Shown here: positions 1 through 13,209 of the stretch, piece by piece
Layout of the letters: each line of letters begins with the position of its first letter
Position numbering within the stretch: position 1 is the first letter of the stretch
Assembly (NCBI RefSeq): GCF_958295425.1
Contig: NC_081153.1
Coordinates: forward strand, 3,932,888 to 3,996,887
DNA length: 64,000 nucleotides
DNA from: Solea solea
Lineage: Eukaryota; Chordata; Actinopteri; Pleuronectiformes; Soleidae
Direction of reading: 5' to 3'
The notes under the pieces: generated by a model
Database searches by the model: none
What the model saw: the letters and a program-made list of their open reading frames with translations, nothing else
What the model was told of the DNA's origin: nothing
Translations under genes and position numbers: made by a program

Positions 1-1330
1 TCTTAAATTAACTTTTGTCTCTTCCTGTGACGTCACGCATAGTGTTGCCTCAGCTCGCTCGGAAACTGCCAGAGCAGGTACTAAAAAAAGTACCAGGTCC
101 TTTGCTAGTGTAAACGCAAAAGGGCGAGGCAAGCCGGTGGAAACACGCCAATACAACCACTCTCCACTCTCACAGGTGTCCAATTTACATAATCCCATAT
201 TGCATGTTTTTGGACTGTGGGAGGAAAACCAGAGAGTAAAGGCAAGAGTGCTAACCACTGCACCAACCGCGTGGCCCTGCCATGCACTTCTTGGGTGTAT
301 ATTTTTAAACTGAAGTGAAATTGAGGTTAAAATGTATTTCTGAATTTCAGAAACAAATGAACAGTCCTATGAAGTGCATGCACAATGACCACCAAAAAAA
401 TACTACATCAATCAGTTTAGGATAAAGCAGTAAAACAAGCAACAGCAGCAACAGGCTTGGAATTCATTTAAAAAAACAACGTATCAATCGTGTGAGCACA
501 CGATTGATTTCAAGAGCTTGAATTTAAAAAGGGAAATAGAGCGAGCTGTGCTGGTGCTGCTGCTCCCCGCTGAGCTCGGCGGTCCTGCTAACAAAAGTTT
601 ATTCTGGTTGTTTGACGCTGATTTGGCTGATTTGGCTGATTTGGCAAACTCTCCCTCCGTCTAATGATGATGTTTTACATTGAGCTGTGAAAACTGTGCG
701 AATGTTTCCCCTCGTCTTGGCAACTGCTGTCGTTGGCACGGCGCGCTGTGTTTAGAGAGTGCGCGTTCTTGGCCAAATCAACATTTATGATAGACTATCC
801 CAGATGGGATGTTGCAGATGGTTGTGTGATCTGGCCTCAGTGGGGACAGTTTTCAGGCCTATACTCAAAAGTGTATGCAGTATAATTTGGGAGGAAATAT
901 TAAAAAAAAAAAAAAACTCCATGAATTTGCGTGTTTTCTATGTTTTTTTTAACCCTCTCTGCGGCCGGCGAGGATAATATGACTCTGAGTTTTGACACAT
1001 AATTGGAGGTTTTCCTTGGCGTCCCTCGTCACCTCTTCTCGCCGCGCGGCGTAATTGCGCCCGCATGCACAGACAGAGTCGTTCATATCCTCAGCTCAGA
1101 CGTTTACTGCAGCTGTAATGTTTGTGGCAGTGTTAATCATTTCTGCATGGAGGAGAAATCCTCCCCATCCCTCTCACCCGTCTCACAATTAATCCACATC
1201 CTCCACGCTTGGAAGGGTTAACACCGCGAGACGACAAATTATTCCCAGCCGTCCAGGAACCCATGTAAGTGCCTCTCCAGCTCCGCACAGATTGATCGAT
1301 TGCTTTGTTTATCAGTCATAAAACCATTAA
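1..1330. other. no gene seen; SINE and AT-rich sequence
   Basis: Apart from the minus-strand SINE and the MITE-like piece before it, this is unique-looking sequence. A run of A at 901-915 and three TTTGGCTGA units at about 621-646 are the only repeats. Short ORFs show no domain. Confidence 0.5.
152..283 (-). mobile_element. tRNA-like SINE, internally deleted, minus strand
   Basis: Read on the minus strand it begins ccacgcggttggtgcagtgg, then ttagcactcttgcctt and cctcccacagtccaaaaaca, the same blocks as the element at 46400-46728. The stretch before it (about 70-150) resembles another MITE rich in GTACC motifs. Confidence 0.65.
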
Positions 1331-1380
1331 CGATCAATCTCTCACCCCCCCCTCACCCCCTCACCCCCTCACCCCCCCCT
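1331..1380 (-). repeat. C-rich tandem, G-quadruplex-prone on the minus strand
   Basis: Irregular units of ctcacccc with seven or more C-runs of 4-8 give many G-runs on the minus strand. Confidence 0.7.
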
Positions 1381-1389
1381 TTCTTTGGT

Positions 1390-2354
1390 CTCTCTCTTCC
1401 TAGAGCAGTTTTGTATATGGATGATTATACATTCATTAATGCATGGGTAGTTGTGCGTTAGTCAAATGATCCGTGTGCGACTGGGATGCAGAGACCACAG
1501 ATTACTCCACAGATGCCCACTGTGGAATCTTTTAATTAACAGCGTGCTTTACGTCAGGGGAGACCTCTTTGTGTCGGAGAGGAGACGGAGGCGCAGCGTG
1601 AACGATGGAGATGGTGACCCAATTCCCAAGAGACTATATATCGAACATGACAGCAATAATAATAATAAAAATCAAAATGTGGGGCCCTCTCGCGTGAGCC
1701 GGAACAGGATCCGTTCAGCAGAACTTCAGGGGCCGGACTCCAACTTTGAATTCTTAAAAAGAAAATGCAGCTTCAGCTCCGCGCCGTGGCTCTGCTCGAT
1801 GAACTGACTCAGAGTTTCAGTCTGTTGCGTAACGCCTCACCACACACACACACACACACACTTGTTGTGTTTTCTCTCTGTGTACCTCAGCTCTTTGCAT
1901 CTTTGAAGAACATGCACTCAGTCTTTTTCTTTTTCCCTGTCTGCCTGTCATTTACTGCGTCCAGCCGTCCGTCTGCCGCCCCGAACATCCACTGGCTCTG
2001 AATAATACATCTGGACATGTTGTCAGAGATCAGTTGACCTTGAAACTATTGAAATTCACAGTAAAAGGCCCAACATGCAGCACATGAGCAGCACATGAGT
2101 GCAGAGTCCTGCAGACACTTTTGCTCATCTAGACGCAGACCTTGCCTCAGGTGGTGAGGTATAATGTGGCTTATTATGGTTCATACTGTTTGTCCGTCCA
2201 ACTAATGAACTTCAGGGTTTTGACCGAAGTTACCCTTCACTCTCACACTTCACCCCAAACTCCTCAGCTGTGTGTGTGTGTGTGTGTGTTTTTAAGATAA
2301 AAGTGTTGTAGAAGTTGTCCGCACTTCAATTTAAAGTTCCTTTTATTGTTATTA

Positions 2355-2424
<70 letters not shown>

Positions 2425-2767
2425 GTTTAACTAAAGCATCATCACACTCATACATAAAGCACCATATTCGTCCCCTGGTGGAATGATGATGTCATCCCAG
2501 TGGTTTCAGCAGCTGTACGCGGGGTTAAATGATCCCAGGTATATACCCACTGATGTTAATGTTGAAGGAGGCGTGTGCAGAGGGTAATTCCTCGGTCTCA
2601 GTTAGACGCCCTCTCTGCACCGCAGCGTGCTTCTTTGGATAACATCAATTACTGACACTAATTCTCCAGTTGCAGCCTCAGTGTCACAGTCGCCGGGTGC
2701 TGATAGAAATAAAAGATTCATTAGCCCCGCTGATGCGCTGATGAAGAGCCAAGCCTCTGTTTTCGGA

Positions 2768-2798
<31 letters not shown>

Positions 2799-4220
2799 TT
2801 CCAGTAGGGATTATATAACTTGAGTTCATCAGGTTTACTGTTATGTTTCCTCCCCAAGGCAGATATGCTGTGTGTGTGTGTGTCTGTCTGTCTGTCTCTC
2901 ACTCACACAATCATCAGAGTGTGTTGCTGCTGCTGCTGCTGCTCTTATGGCCTGTTGATGTTTGTTTCTCGCGCAACTGCCTTGCAATCCTTATTTGCAA
3001 CAGCTCCGTTCCACACAATTTGCCCTCGCAGCTTTTTCTCTTTTCTTTTTTTTCCATGTTGTTGTCTTATTTGTGCCATGCCATCAGGAGGAAAGATGAG
3101 AAGAATCAGATTGATATTTAAAAAAGAAAAGAAGATGAAACAGGCACGGGTGGTAGAAGCTTAGAAGCGTAGAGGATTTGGGGGAGAATCTCAGAACTTT
3201 CCCTCTAAAGAAAGCGGGAGCCGCTCGTAATCACAACTATGGGACGTTCCTGTGAGGGATACATCTGGAGATCTGAGCACGCTTTTTTTTGTTACTTGTT
3301 GTTTTCACTCTCTTTTAACGCGCGTGAATCTTTTATGTTTCCGTGCTGATTTGTTTGCAGCTGAAGGGGAGAAGGCTCCTCTCATCGGAGTCTGTCTCCC
3401 CCCTTTCCTTTCTGAAATCTATTAAACAAGCCCTTACTTTGCCACACACTTATCTCACCACCTGTCTGTCTCTCTCTCACCACCCTGACTCTTGACTCGT
3501 GTGAGGCCACATGTGCCTGAATAAGGGGAGCGCTGTGGTGAACAGTGGCCGCTAAAGAGGCGCGAGGCTTAGCCCCATCAGTAAGACACAAACTCCTCAC
3601 ACCAGTGAGATTTCAGCGCCGGCTTAAAGGCTTCAGGGGAATGGATTTGGAGTAACATCACATGAAATTGCTTCTTCAAAAGTCTCCTTATCTAGGCACG
3701 GGGAAAATCTCCAAATGGTTTTGCGAGTGGTTTAAATGCAAAAAAAAAAACATGCAATCATGTTTCACACTTTTAAATTACATACTTAGCTATTTTTCTT
3801 TGGCGGGGCAGAGGGTCAAGTGCTTACAGATTTGTGCCCCCTTTCAAATAGGTGCAATATTCTTATCTTGCTTTTACAGCCAGACGACTGACTGCCCATT
3901 CTAAAAAAAAAAAATGCATATTTCCCGCAGATGAATACTGATGAGCGTGACAGATGTGTGGGAGCACACGTATGTGATGGTCTCTAGTCTCTAAAAACAA
4001 ACACTGACGGGGAACGAGGGGACACTGTTCCCGTCTGAGAGACCTAAATCTGACTAATCTCATATGTACAAAAGCTCAAAGCAACCGCTGTAAGCAGCGC
4101 GATGTTTGTTCACCTGAAATATGGGGACATCAGCAGTATTTATACAGTCAAAGCCACGGCTGACGGTCCCATTTTCCCCCCAAATGATGCCACACATGGC
4201 TCAGATGTGGAGAAATTGAG
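1390..4220. other. no gene seen; microsatellites
   Basis: Contains (CA)n at 1840-1861, (TG)n at 2269-2289, (TTA)n at 2343-2424, (TG)n at 2772-2799 and a TG/TCTG tract at 2868-2896. ORFs of 60-118 codons mostly read through these and show no domain. Confidence 0.5.
2343..2424. repeat. (TTA)n microsatellite
   Basis: About 27 TTA units, nearly perfect after an imperfect start. It reads as poly-Asn on the minus strand, which is an artefact. Confidence 0.95.
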
Positions 4221-4227
4221 TCTTTCT

Positions 4228-4229
4228 CA

Positions 4230-4277
<48 letters not shown>

Positions 4278-4520
4278 CATGACTTCAGAGGACATTACAC
4301 TGACATAAACCTTAACCTCAGCCTAACTTTAGAACATGTCTTCACCTTAAAATGTAGTCATTTACATTATGGAGACAGATTCAGGTCCTCACAACATAAG
4401 GAATACCAGACACACACACACACACACACACACATCAAGTGATGAAATTCAGGAATGAAGTCATGCATCATTGTTGACGCTGGATCCACGAGGGATTTCT
4501 TTCCTGTGATTACAGGTGTG

Positions 4521-4559
<39 letters not shown>

Positions 4560-4560
4560 C
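4228..4560. repeat. three CA/TG microsatellites
   Basis: (CA)n at 4231-4268, (CA)n at 4409-4434 and (TG)n at about 4521-4556 surround a unique stretch with aaccttaacctcagcctaac, part of the fish repeat that accompanies many CA loci here. Confidence 0.85.
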
Positions 4561-4917
4561 ATCGTCATCATCACAGTCCCTGTAATCAACATGCGTTTGG
4601 TCTCTTGGTTTAATGGGGCCTGTTAAATACACACTTTCCAACGACTGAAGAGTCTGAGACGACTTTAAAGAGCGTTCTTAATCTCCTGAGGAGAAGTGCA
4701 TGTTTTTATTATAATGTGGAAAATGAGACCTATATAAGCCACCGTCGCTTGTTACTTGAGGACACTGCGGGACATTCTGTCTGTCCACAGAGGTCAGAGG
4801 TGTCCCTCAAATCAGACGCAGGCAGATAAAGGCTCTTTTTGGTGAGCATTGACCAATCAATTATTGTTTATAGTAGATTACAGGTAACAAAATGCAGTTA
4901 TATAAGTGTATGAGCAC

Positions 4918-5005
4918 GGGTTTTTTCACAATGATACCGATACTGCTTATCAATACACTACTTATCGATACTTTTATTGATACTTGATAGCGTACAGTAT
5001 CGGTG
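4918..5005. mobile_element. short repeat rich in TATCGATA
   Basis: Alternating gataccgatactg, ttatcgatacttttattgat and acagtatcggtgctgagg motifs form part of a teleost MITE type. Ends are not defined. Confidence 0.4.
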
Positions 5006-5468
5006 CTGAGGACGCCTGAATGACAGAGCTGTGACAGTTGTTATCTCACCACTAGAGGCCAGAGTCTTAGTTATAATGAAGTACTTTTGTATGTTTTTTT
5101 TTGATTCACTGATTAATTTTTGTTTAAAAGTGAACACTTTTATTTTGAAATTGATATCATGATGGAATATTGTGATATGATTTCAAGCTCATGTCAGTTT
5201 TTTCCCCCATATTAGACGCTCGTTTGAGGTCATTTGAGTTTAATCCCATGTGAATCTTGCTGTAAATCTCTCACAGTGAACACGTCCACAGTTTATTTAC
5301 ACTTTATCATAAAAGTCAATTTAAAATTAAAATAAAAAAGTGAGCTTGAATTCACAACTTTTTAATCACCTGACGTCACACATGTCCATCGTCATTAGGA
5401 GACCATGTAATAGTGAAGTTAGAATAAATGCCACAAACACAAATATTGATTTGCACTATTGTTTGTCT

Positions 5469-5921
5469 CAGGTGTCAAACTCAAGGCCCGCGGGCCACAT
5501 CCAGCCCGCCGTGCAGTTGTATTTGGCCCCGCGGGATAATTATGTGCTGTCTTTTGCTGCTGACTCACTCAATGGTATCAAGTTAACTTGCCTGTAAAAT
5601 AAATAGCTAAATAAATGAAATGTGGACTTTGAAAACACAGAGCCAGAACCGGCGGGGGGGGGGGGATTGGTTATATGGGGGCTCAGCCCCTCATTTTGTA
5701 TTTGGCTCCCTCTCTTTTAGCTTCATACGTCAGTAAATGATTGAGTACGGCAGATTATTGGCTAAGATACATGTGACTACAGGCCTGTATGTGCTGTTCT
5801 ACTGAAACACAGCAGAGGAACTCATTTGTTCTTCACTTTTTGTTATTTGACCTCGTCTGACCCTCGACTTGGACACAGTTTTTTAATTCCGTCCGCCTCT
5901 TGTAACTGAGTTTGACACCTT
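5469..5921. mobile_element. hAT-like MITE with AGGTGTCAAACTCA ends
   Basis: The left end CAGGTGTCAAACTCA and right end TGAGTTTGACACCT are inverted repeats. Next to the left end is the GC-rich 'aaggcccgcgggccacat' typical of this teleost repeat group. It contains a G-run at about 5654-5665 and no transposase. Confidence 0.7.
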
Positions 5922-6164
5922 TGACAACTTTATACCAGTTCTCAATACTCAAATACAGTAAACCCTGTGTTCCTGTAGCAATGTCGAGTAGAACTCAGTG
6001 TTTCCTGCTTGGTTTCATTTCTTTAACAGCATTCAGACTTCAAAGATTAAGTTTAAAGAGGGGGAAAAAGAAAAAGAGTATAAATGTGATGTTATACTAG
6101 TAGTAGCTGATGTGGCCTGCAGCTGCTGTTTCCACACAGTGAAATAAAGATTGGTCTGCAGGTC

Positions 6165-6382
6165 TCTCTCTCTCTCTCTGTCTCTCTCTCTGTCTCTCTG
6201 TCTCTCCCTCTCTCTCTCTCTCTCTGGCTCAAACGGACTCATGTGACATCTCTTGAGGCAGTTCATCAGATTTTGCACAGTTCGTCTGTGGAGCCACAAA
6301 GGATTTCATTTAATACAACTTTTTTTTTTGTTGCTCCATAACTCCCGAGACCTATAAACAGACTTTGATGTGTAAAAAGTGA

Positions 6383-6413
<31 letters not shown>

Positions 6414-6415
6414 AC
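6165..6415. repeat. (TC)n tract and C17-(CA)n tract
   Basis: TC-rich repeat at about 6162-6226, then 17 consecutive C at 6383-6399 merging into (CA)8. The Arg/Glu-rich ORF across the first tract is an artefact. Confidence 0.9.
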
Positions 6416-6859
6416 TTTAACTTGACTTGAAAGAGACACAAACAAACCCCCGATACCAGCAGCACTGGCAGCGACATAATAGTAACATAATTCACAGTCA
6501 ATTAACAAGCAGCCGTGGTTGGAGAGAGCAGCGGGATAATAGGCCTAATTATGTCCTCAGGATAAATGCAAAGTCATGGAACATGTAGGGCAGTTTGTAG
6601 GTGCAACAGCTTATCAATTTTGTATGGAATAATTAGTGATTGCATTAAGTAATCTGATTTAATTCACATCCAATTCTCCCCGGGGGTTAAATGACGGCCA
6701 ACTCACAGATTTAGATCCATAAAATATATCATCAGTTTAATAATTAACTCAACAACTACATGCAAAATGAGTATGTGAAGAGTTTGTGGTGGAGAGTTCA
6801 CTCTTGTGCAACCTTCATTTTGACCATGGTTCTGTGTGTGGGGGGTTTATCCACGTCTT

Positions 6860-7040
6860 TTAATTTGTTTTTATTTATTCTTCTGTACAGCACTTGGTTC
6901 ACCGTGGTTGTTTTTAAATTGCTTTACAAATAAAGTTGGATTGGATACATGTGATCTGTTCTCAACTGCACAGCGACCTTGGGTTTCGTGAAAGGTGCTT
7001 TATAAATCAAAGTTATTATTATTGTTATTATTATTATTTT
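6860..7040 (+). mobile_element. two adjacent LINE 3' tails
   Basis: The first reads ctgtacagcacttggttcac then ttacaaataaagttggattg. The second reads ggtgctttataaatcaaagt followed by an (TTA)n run. Both are typical L2-type 3' ends. Confidence 0.6.
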
Positions 7041-7340
7041 ATGTGATGGATTTTGGTCTCAGACGTGAGCGGCTGCTCAGAGGCAGAGACAATAAGCAAG
7101 GAATTTTATTATGTGGACGGTAAACAGGATGGGGAGGATTTTAAAGCATAAGCTCTGAGTGTTCTATGTGTAGTGTCATAGAAAGATGAAAGTTAATGTT
7201 TCGTCAAAGTTGAAAAACCAGGCTGAAACGTCAGCATTTGTAAACATCACTCATGAACTGTGCTGCACCAGAGTCTGCAGCTCTGAAACGCCACGGTTGT
7301 GAGGACGTCCTGCTGTGTTTTCATCGTGCAGACGAGGAAA

Positions 7341-7377
7341 TCCTCCTCCTCCTCCTCCTCCTCCTCCTCCTCCTCCT
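7341..7377. repeat. (TCC)12 microsatellite
   Basis: Twelve clean TCC units, reading as poly-Ser or poly-Gly in the two strands. No host gene is visible around it. Confidence 0.95.
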
Positions 7378-7379
7378 GC

Positions 7380-10300
7380 ACGGTTCTGCAACACAACAGC
7401 ACAGGTTTCAAATTGAATCAAAACAGTAGCTCCAAGAGATTGAATTATCAATCTTTATACTGGCAAATAGTCACTTTAACTGATCAAATCATTTGATGTT
7501 CATGTCCATTCCATTACGACGGGAGAGCTTTAGTTTCACACTGTGGGCAAATGTCGGGCAAACGCAGCGCTGTAGTATTTGGTCATCTGGGCTCAACCGT
7601 CATGTTCCCAGGCACTCAGGTATCGATCCGGACTAACTGGGCCAGTGCCATGGAGCTCTGAGCCCAGCGATCCTCCACAGAAACAGCACAGGACACACTG
7701 ATGGTGTGTGGAGAGAGAGCGAAAGAGAGGGAGGGAGGGAGGGAGGGAGAGAGCCCCTGCTGGGGAACTGAAAAGCAGCCATTAGAGGGCCTGTGCAAGT
7801 TCTGCCTAAACTACAAGGCAGTCTAAAGTCTAATTAGCTGCACATTTTTTCCTTTTTACATAAGTGAGTTATAAATTGCACGCTGGCCCTTCAGTGTGAG
7901 TTAGAGATGCTTTTTAGTTGTTTCTTTTTTCCTTGTTTTTCCTGCTCAGCATGTGGTCCTAACAAGTTCCAGACGATCCCATGACATAATTCACACAGCC
8001 TCCTTTGGGTCACTTGATTTCTCCCAGGAAGGACCTTCGATAACGGATTCGGAGTTTAAAAAACGAGACGGGATAACGTTATCAAGTGAGATTAAAATCT
8101 GGATATGATGAAGCCGTTGAATTCCTGCAGCGTGACTCCGGTACAGTTTTAGCCATGTTTTTTAAAATAAATAAATAAATAGGCTAAACCGTGGGATATC
8201 TGATTACGATCACATATCAGACACTCAGTCTCACAACTGATGTGGTTAAATATACAGTATGTGTCACGGATTCAGACTGAACGTGACTCATCACTCCTCC
8301 GCTGTCCTCTGGTGATCGACACAAAAACAGCCCCCATTATGAATTCAGAGATGTTTACACTGTTAAATGCAGTCATAAAGTACACTGTACATTTACGATT
8401 ACGTGACTAGAAAGCGATGATCTGTGCTGTAAGCCTTTTATAGTGTAAATGGAAATAAAAAGCCGGGGCCTCCCACACCTGTGTGCCACAAACAAAACAA
8501 TAAACACACACACACAACTATACATTATTCATTTCATAAACAGCTGAGAAATAACAAAAGTACAAAGTTCACGTAGATTTAAGGGTAACACAAAGCACTA
8601 ATGATGAATGTTTAATAGCTGTCATCTGCAGTACCTTCACAATCCACCGGGTGGCTGTGACTTACACTTTACTTGTAAATTATTATTGTATGTTTCATTC
8701 AGCACACAGACGTGAGAGTGGTGTCAGTGTTCTCATATTCTCATGTCAGACCAGGTTCATACATCTGAGCCTTTGTGGCTTTGACCTTCACACATACAGT
8801 GTTCACTGGACTAATGGTGTTGAGGAAAAGAGATAAAACCTCCCTGTTTTTTTCCGACTCTTTCCACCTTCTTTCTTTCTGTGAGTGATTCTACAGTCGA
8901 CGCCTCAGGAGTAAAAGTTTCTAAATTCCAGTGGATTATTCTCTTCACTCAGAATGATCGTAGAAACGTTATTCTATGAGGTTTTTCCAGCTTATTCAGG
9001 GATTAGAGGCATCTCTCTCGTTATCTCACGATGTTCCACTCTCACAGTGACTCCGTTTTAAAATGTGACTTCATTGATTTTAACAATAAATTAGGACTCA
9101 ATCACTCACTCAATGTAAATGAGATATTATATGTAAAATATGCAGCAGCAGCAGCGACCTTTAGCATGTAAAACAGTTACTGCAATCCAAAGTTTCCGTA
9201 ACCCAGAAACACGGAGCACTTATACACAGTGGAACTGGGACTTTTTGATTAGTTTTTTGCCTGTAAAACATTATAAAAATGAAATGTCCACTCACAATGT
9301 CCGTCTTCAACTTCTCCTCTTACTTTCATTATCTGTATTTTCCTGTATCTCCGCTGCAGAGCCTCATTTTCCTTCGATGTTTTTCAGTATTTCACATTGT
9401 GCACCATTGTTATCAGTGAAGACAATATCGTCAGTTCAACACAACATATCATGGTCATTTTATGGCTTCATTTGATAAGGTTTCTGCAGGTAACCCCTCA
9501 TTGTGCTTCAAACAGTTTCAGAAAAGTTGTTGAATAACTCAGAGTTGATTTACAGACCGTGGTTTTACTTCTGTTTACAAATTGCACTTGTATTGTGTAT
9601 TACAGCCTCGTAGACGTTCATCATGTATCATTAAATGTGTCTTTGCTGACCCACGTGCAGCACAGTAGATTCCTGGTGTTGCTCTGTGAACATGCAGCAT
9701 TAATAAGGGTCATGGCTGGAGGACATGGTTTCTTTCCTTTTCAAACAAACTTGGAATCTTATTATCGTTATCGTAGCTCTGCTTTCGTCGCTGTTGGTTA
9801 ATTTGATTGTCTTGCCTGGATTTTGAGCACACTGTGAGCCTGGACATGTGAGCACGGAGCCAAGGAACAAGTGATTAGATTTTAGTATTCCTGTTTCACT
9901 GTTTCAATGTTTCCCTACGAACCACAAACACCAAACAAACAGTCACACAGTCATTGTGCAAGAGGAGGATGTTTTTGACTTTTAAAAACTTTGTTGGATG
10001 TCGGCGACATTTTGCCGTTTTTTCATGTCGGGAAACTGCTGGCAGTCCACGAACCCCGCGTCTTCACCTCTCATCTCATGCTTCTCATGCAAGAAAGCCG
10101 ACACACACACACACACACACACAATCACAAAGATGCATACACACAAACATCCCCGCTTTGATACAAATCCCTATGGTGAGCTTCTATCATCTGGTGCAAT
10201 AACGAGCTGTCATTGGTCCTCAGTGATCCATCTGTCTGCATGTGTCAGTGAGCAGGCAGGCTGACTGAGCGTCGGGGCTAAAGCACTTCTCCACTTCCAA

Positions 10301-10620
10301 GGCCTGTCAGTCAGCGCTGGGGGCACCTGAGACAGCCCCCGTGTCGGTGAGGGATAATTTCTGAAGGCTGACACTGGATCAGAGACGAGGGGGGGGGGGC
10401 GGGGGCAGAAAAAAAAACAGCCATGTAGACGTTTGACCCCACCCCCACATGCAGGAAAAAAAAGAAAAAGAAGAAGTCGCAAAAGACCTGACAGCTAAAC
10501 GCCAAATAAGCTGTCTCAGGAGGATTTTCTATCTGACCACATATTTCAAAGATAAGACATCTTAGTTATTAAAGATGAACATACTGTAGGTATAAAAACA
10601 TGGCGGTAATGAGTTTAAAG
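7380..10620. other. no gene seen
   Basis: Mostly unique AT-rich sequence with a small (CA)n at about 10100-10122 and a G-run at 10390-10400. No splice-framed ORF with a recognisable domain was found. Confidence 0.5.
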
Positions 10621-11245
10621 TAAGTCAGCGGGCACCTTGGATATTCACATCCTAAATGTCAGCGTGATACAAGATAAACCGAAAGAACCTGCGCAGATAA
10701 CGTGAAGATGCCGTCGCCGTCTAATGTATTCCCTCCACATAGCTTGAGATGTATTATCTGGCCTTCCTTATTGTGTTGGTGATAAATGTGGCAAACATTA
10801 ACGCCGCCAAATGTGTTTCTCCTATTTCCACAATAAAGCGGGCCTTACCTTTTTTTTTTGCCTGACCTTCACTGGGCTGCACAGCCAGCACAAAATATGC
10901 ATTTAGAGGAAGCAGCGCCAGTGGATGTGAGGGTTGCGCGAGATTGCTTTCTTTTGTACGGCGTCATGCAGGAACATGCATCACTGTCCGCCTCCAACAA
11001 ACAGCCAGTAATATGCAGAAATATTAAGTAGGATCAGCAAATAAATATATGGAGTGGAGCCGGTGCTGTGACAGATGTTGGCTATTTGCATGGAGCTCCT
11101 CTGTCATGTCATTAACCAACTCTCTCAGCCAAGCAGGCCAAATGAATGAAGTGGCTGCTCGGAGCAGTCGGGTATTCAAGCTGCGCCGCGCTGAGGCGCT
11201 TTGTGCGATCGAGGAGCTCGTGGCCAAATTAGACCTGTAAAGCAT
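10620..11245. promoter_or_regulatory. repeat-poor block, candidate conserved non-coding element
   Basis: No microsatellite for 600 bp, mixed base composition and TTAAC/ATTAA-type homeodomain-like cores. Both strands are open for about 200 bp at 11024-11245 (63 and 73 codons) but neither protein has a recognisable domain. This is inference from composition only. Confidence 0.25.
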
Positions 11246-11399
11246 CTGCTGCCTCTCTCTCTGTGTGTGTGTGTCATTTTTGCAACCTCAATGGAGGCTT
11301 TTATTTTGGTAAAAACACTGATCCTGAAAAACACTATTTTTCAGGATCAGTGGTCCTCATAGGGACTTAAAGCCTGGTCTTGTCTAAACTTGATACAAT

Positions 11400-11629
11400 T
11401 GTTGTTTTCTACCTCATCTCCCTCTTGTCCCTTCTTTCCCCCCTTTCTGTCCCCCTCCTCACCTCTGTCCCCCATTTTTCCTTTCACCACAACCTGTCTA
11501 GGCAGATGGCTGCATATCTTTGAGTCTGGTTCTGTCAGAGTTTTCTCCCCATAATGTTGTTGATGTACAGTGCCTCGAGATAATGTACCTTGTGACTGGG
11601 TGCTATACAAATAAAATTGAATTGATGTT
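11400..11629 (+). mobile_element. LINE 3' UTR (truncated)
   Basis: It ends gggtgctatacaaataaaat followed by tgaattga, preceded by gtacagtgcctcgagataat. This is the recurrent 3' end of teleost L2/Rex-type LINEs. No coding part is left. Confidence 0.6.
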
Positions 11630-11880
11630 ACTCAGAATGTTACTATTCTGCCTCTGTTTTAGGGATGTTACATTATTTGTATGACGCGTCCTTCATGTTA
11701 GAACACACTCTGTCAAACAATACTATCAGACCTGACTGAGGGATCAGGTGGCCTTTTCCATAGCACAAAAAAGGAGAACACATGACTGCACTACAATACA
11801 ATTATGTGGTGTGATGATACAGTGATTCGAAGATACTCTTTTCATTGCATTGACTTTCTGAATTTATGATATATCATGTA

Positions 11881-11950
11881 GGGCTGCAGCTATTATTCAA
11901 TTACGCATATACTCATTTAATCGTCAACTATTTTGTTAATCGATTCATGG
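11881..11950. mobile_element. partial AT-rich MITE (AGGGCTGCA family)
   Basis: It reads tagggctgcagctattattc ... atttaatcgtcaactatttt, matching one end of the family at 34.9, 37.4 and 57.3 kb. Only one end is clear. Confidence 0.5.
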
Positions 11951-12199
11951 AAGTTATGCTGTGTTCAGTGCAGCATAAGTATTGAAAATCCGGACTGTCC
12001 CACTTTCGTATGGCCACCCTGCTGAGGGAGTGTTCGTATGTATACAGCAGCATCGCAGGGATCGGTGCAGACAAGATGCAACCAGGCTTTTTGAGGAGTA
12101 GACTTGTTGTTACTTGTGTTTCTTATTGCTTTACTAGCGCAATCTTGCTGTTGCCTGCATCTGTCTCTACATATCAGACTAATCACTTGTGCTGGAGTG

Positions 12200-12780
12200 T
12201 CGCCGGGTGACACAAGATCCAAAGACCGTTAAGGACTTATGGCGCAGCAGGATCTGCAGGATGTGGAAAGACTTGGTCCATGCCTTTATCTTCATAACTC
12301 CCGTTCTGAGGTCCTCACACTGGCTTCCCATGTGACAAAGCATTGATTTTTTAAATATTGCTGTTAGTCTATAAAACACTGAATGGCTTAGGCCCACCTC
12401 CAGACCACTAAGGTCATCTTAGAACCTTCTTAGAACCAGGACATTACATGGGCTTCAGTTTTTATGCCCCTTAAATATCTAGAACAAACTTCCAGAAGAG
12501 TGCAGGTCTGCGAAATCAATTCATTGTTTTAAATCTAGCCTGAAAACCTACTTGGTTGCCACTGCATTTAAATAAAAATAACTTTTAGTTTCGTTATATT
12601 CTTGAAATGTCTTTCTTTTACCTCTCTATTGAAATGTTTTTATTGTGTTTTATTATGACGTTTATATCGTCAATGCTGCTGCTGCTGCTGCTGCTGTATT
12701 TCTCTTTCTTTTTTTTTATTGTAAAGCACTTTGAAATGCTTTGTTGTTGAAATGTACTCCATGAATAAACATGCCTATAG
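12200..12780 (+). pseudogene. L2-like LINE, decayed reverse-transcriptase C-terminus and 3' UTR
   Basis: Broken frames show SSHWLPM, FLNIAVSL and FKSSLKTYLVATAF, the typical last segment of L2-clade ORF2. The 3' UTR follows with attgtaaagcactttgaaat and ends near aatgtactccatgaataaa. Several stops and frameshifts make it inactive. Confidence 0.7.
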
Positions 12781-13003
12781 GGATAAAGCTTTGGTTTGGC
12801 TGGATAGTTGTGAAAACCTGCCGTACGTTGAACTTTCTTCAGTGCAGAGGGAAGTTTGGGCCTCAGTTTCAGTTTCAACACGAGGCCTGAACATTTTAAC
12901 GATGATGTGTTGTCATCCAAAGTGTTGGCATGCGCTCGCTTTATGCTTTACACTGTACACACGTGCACCACCGTGTGCCCAGTGGTTTCTTTAGTTGTGA
13001 GGA

Positions 13004-13036
<33 letters not shown>

Positions 13037-13140
13037 GTGCTGTATTATAGATTGATTTAGTCAGTGAAGCAGAGAATGTGCATTCACACTAGTCTGTGTT
13101 CCCTGGTCAAGGCCACTGAGTTTTCATCCAGCTCAGAACA

Positions 13141-13190
<50 letters not shown>

Positions 13191-13201
13191 GACACACACA
13201 C
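13004..13201. repeat. (CAG)n and long (CA)n microsatellites
   Basis: (CAG)10 at about 13004-13035 and a 60-bp CA tract at 13138-13201 interrupted by CAGACAGA. A second CTG run is at 12674-12696. Confidence 0.9.
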
Positions 13202-13209
13202 ACTGCTGC

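Noticed and set aside
1451..1807. 118-codon + strand ORF with an Arg/Asn-rich stretch
   Set aside because: The Asn run comes from an AAT microsatellite, there is no domain, and no splice or promoter context supports it.
2264..2455. poly-Asn ORF on the minus strand
   Set aside because: It is a direct reading of the (TTA)n microsatellite.
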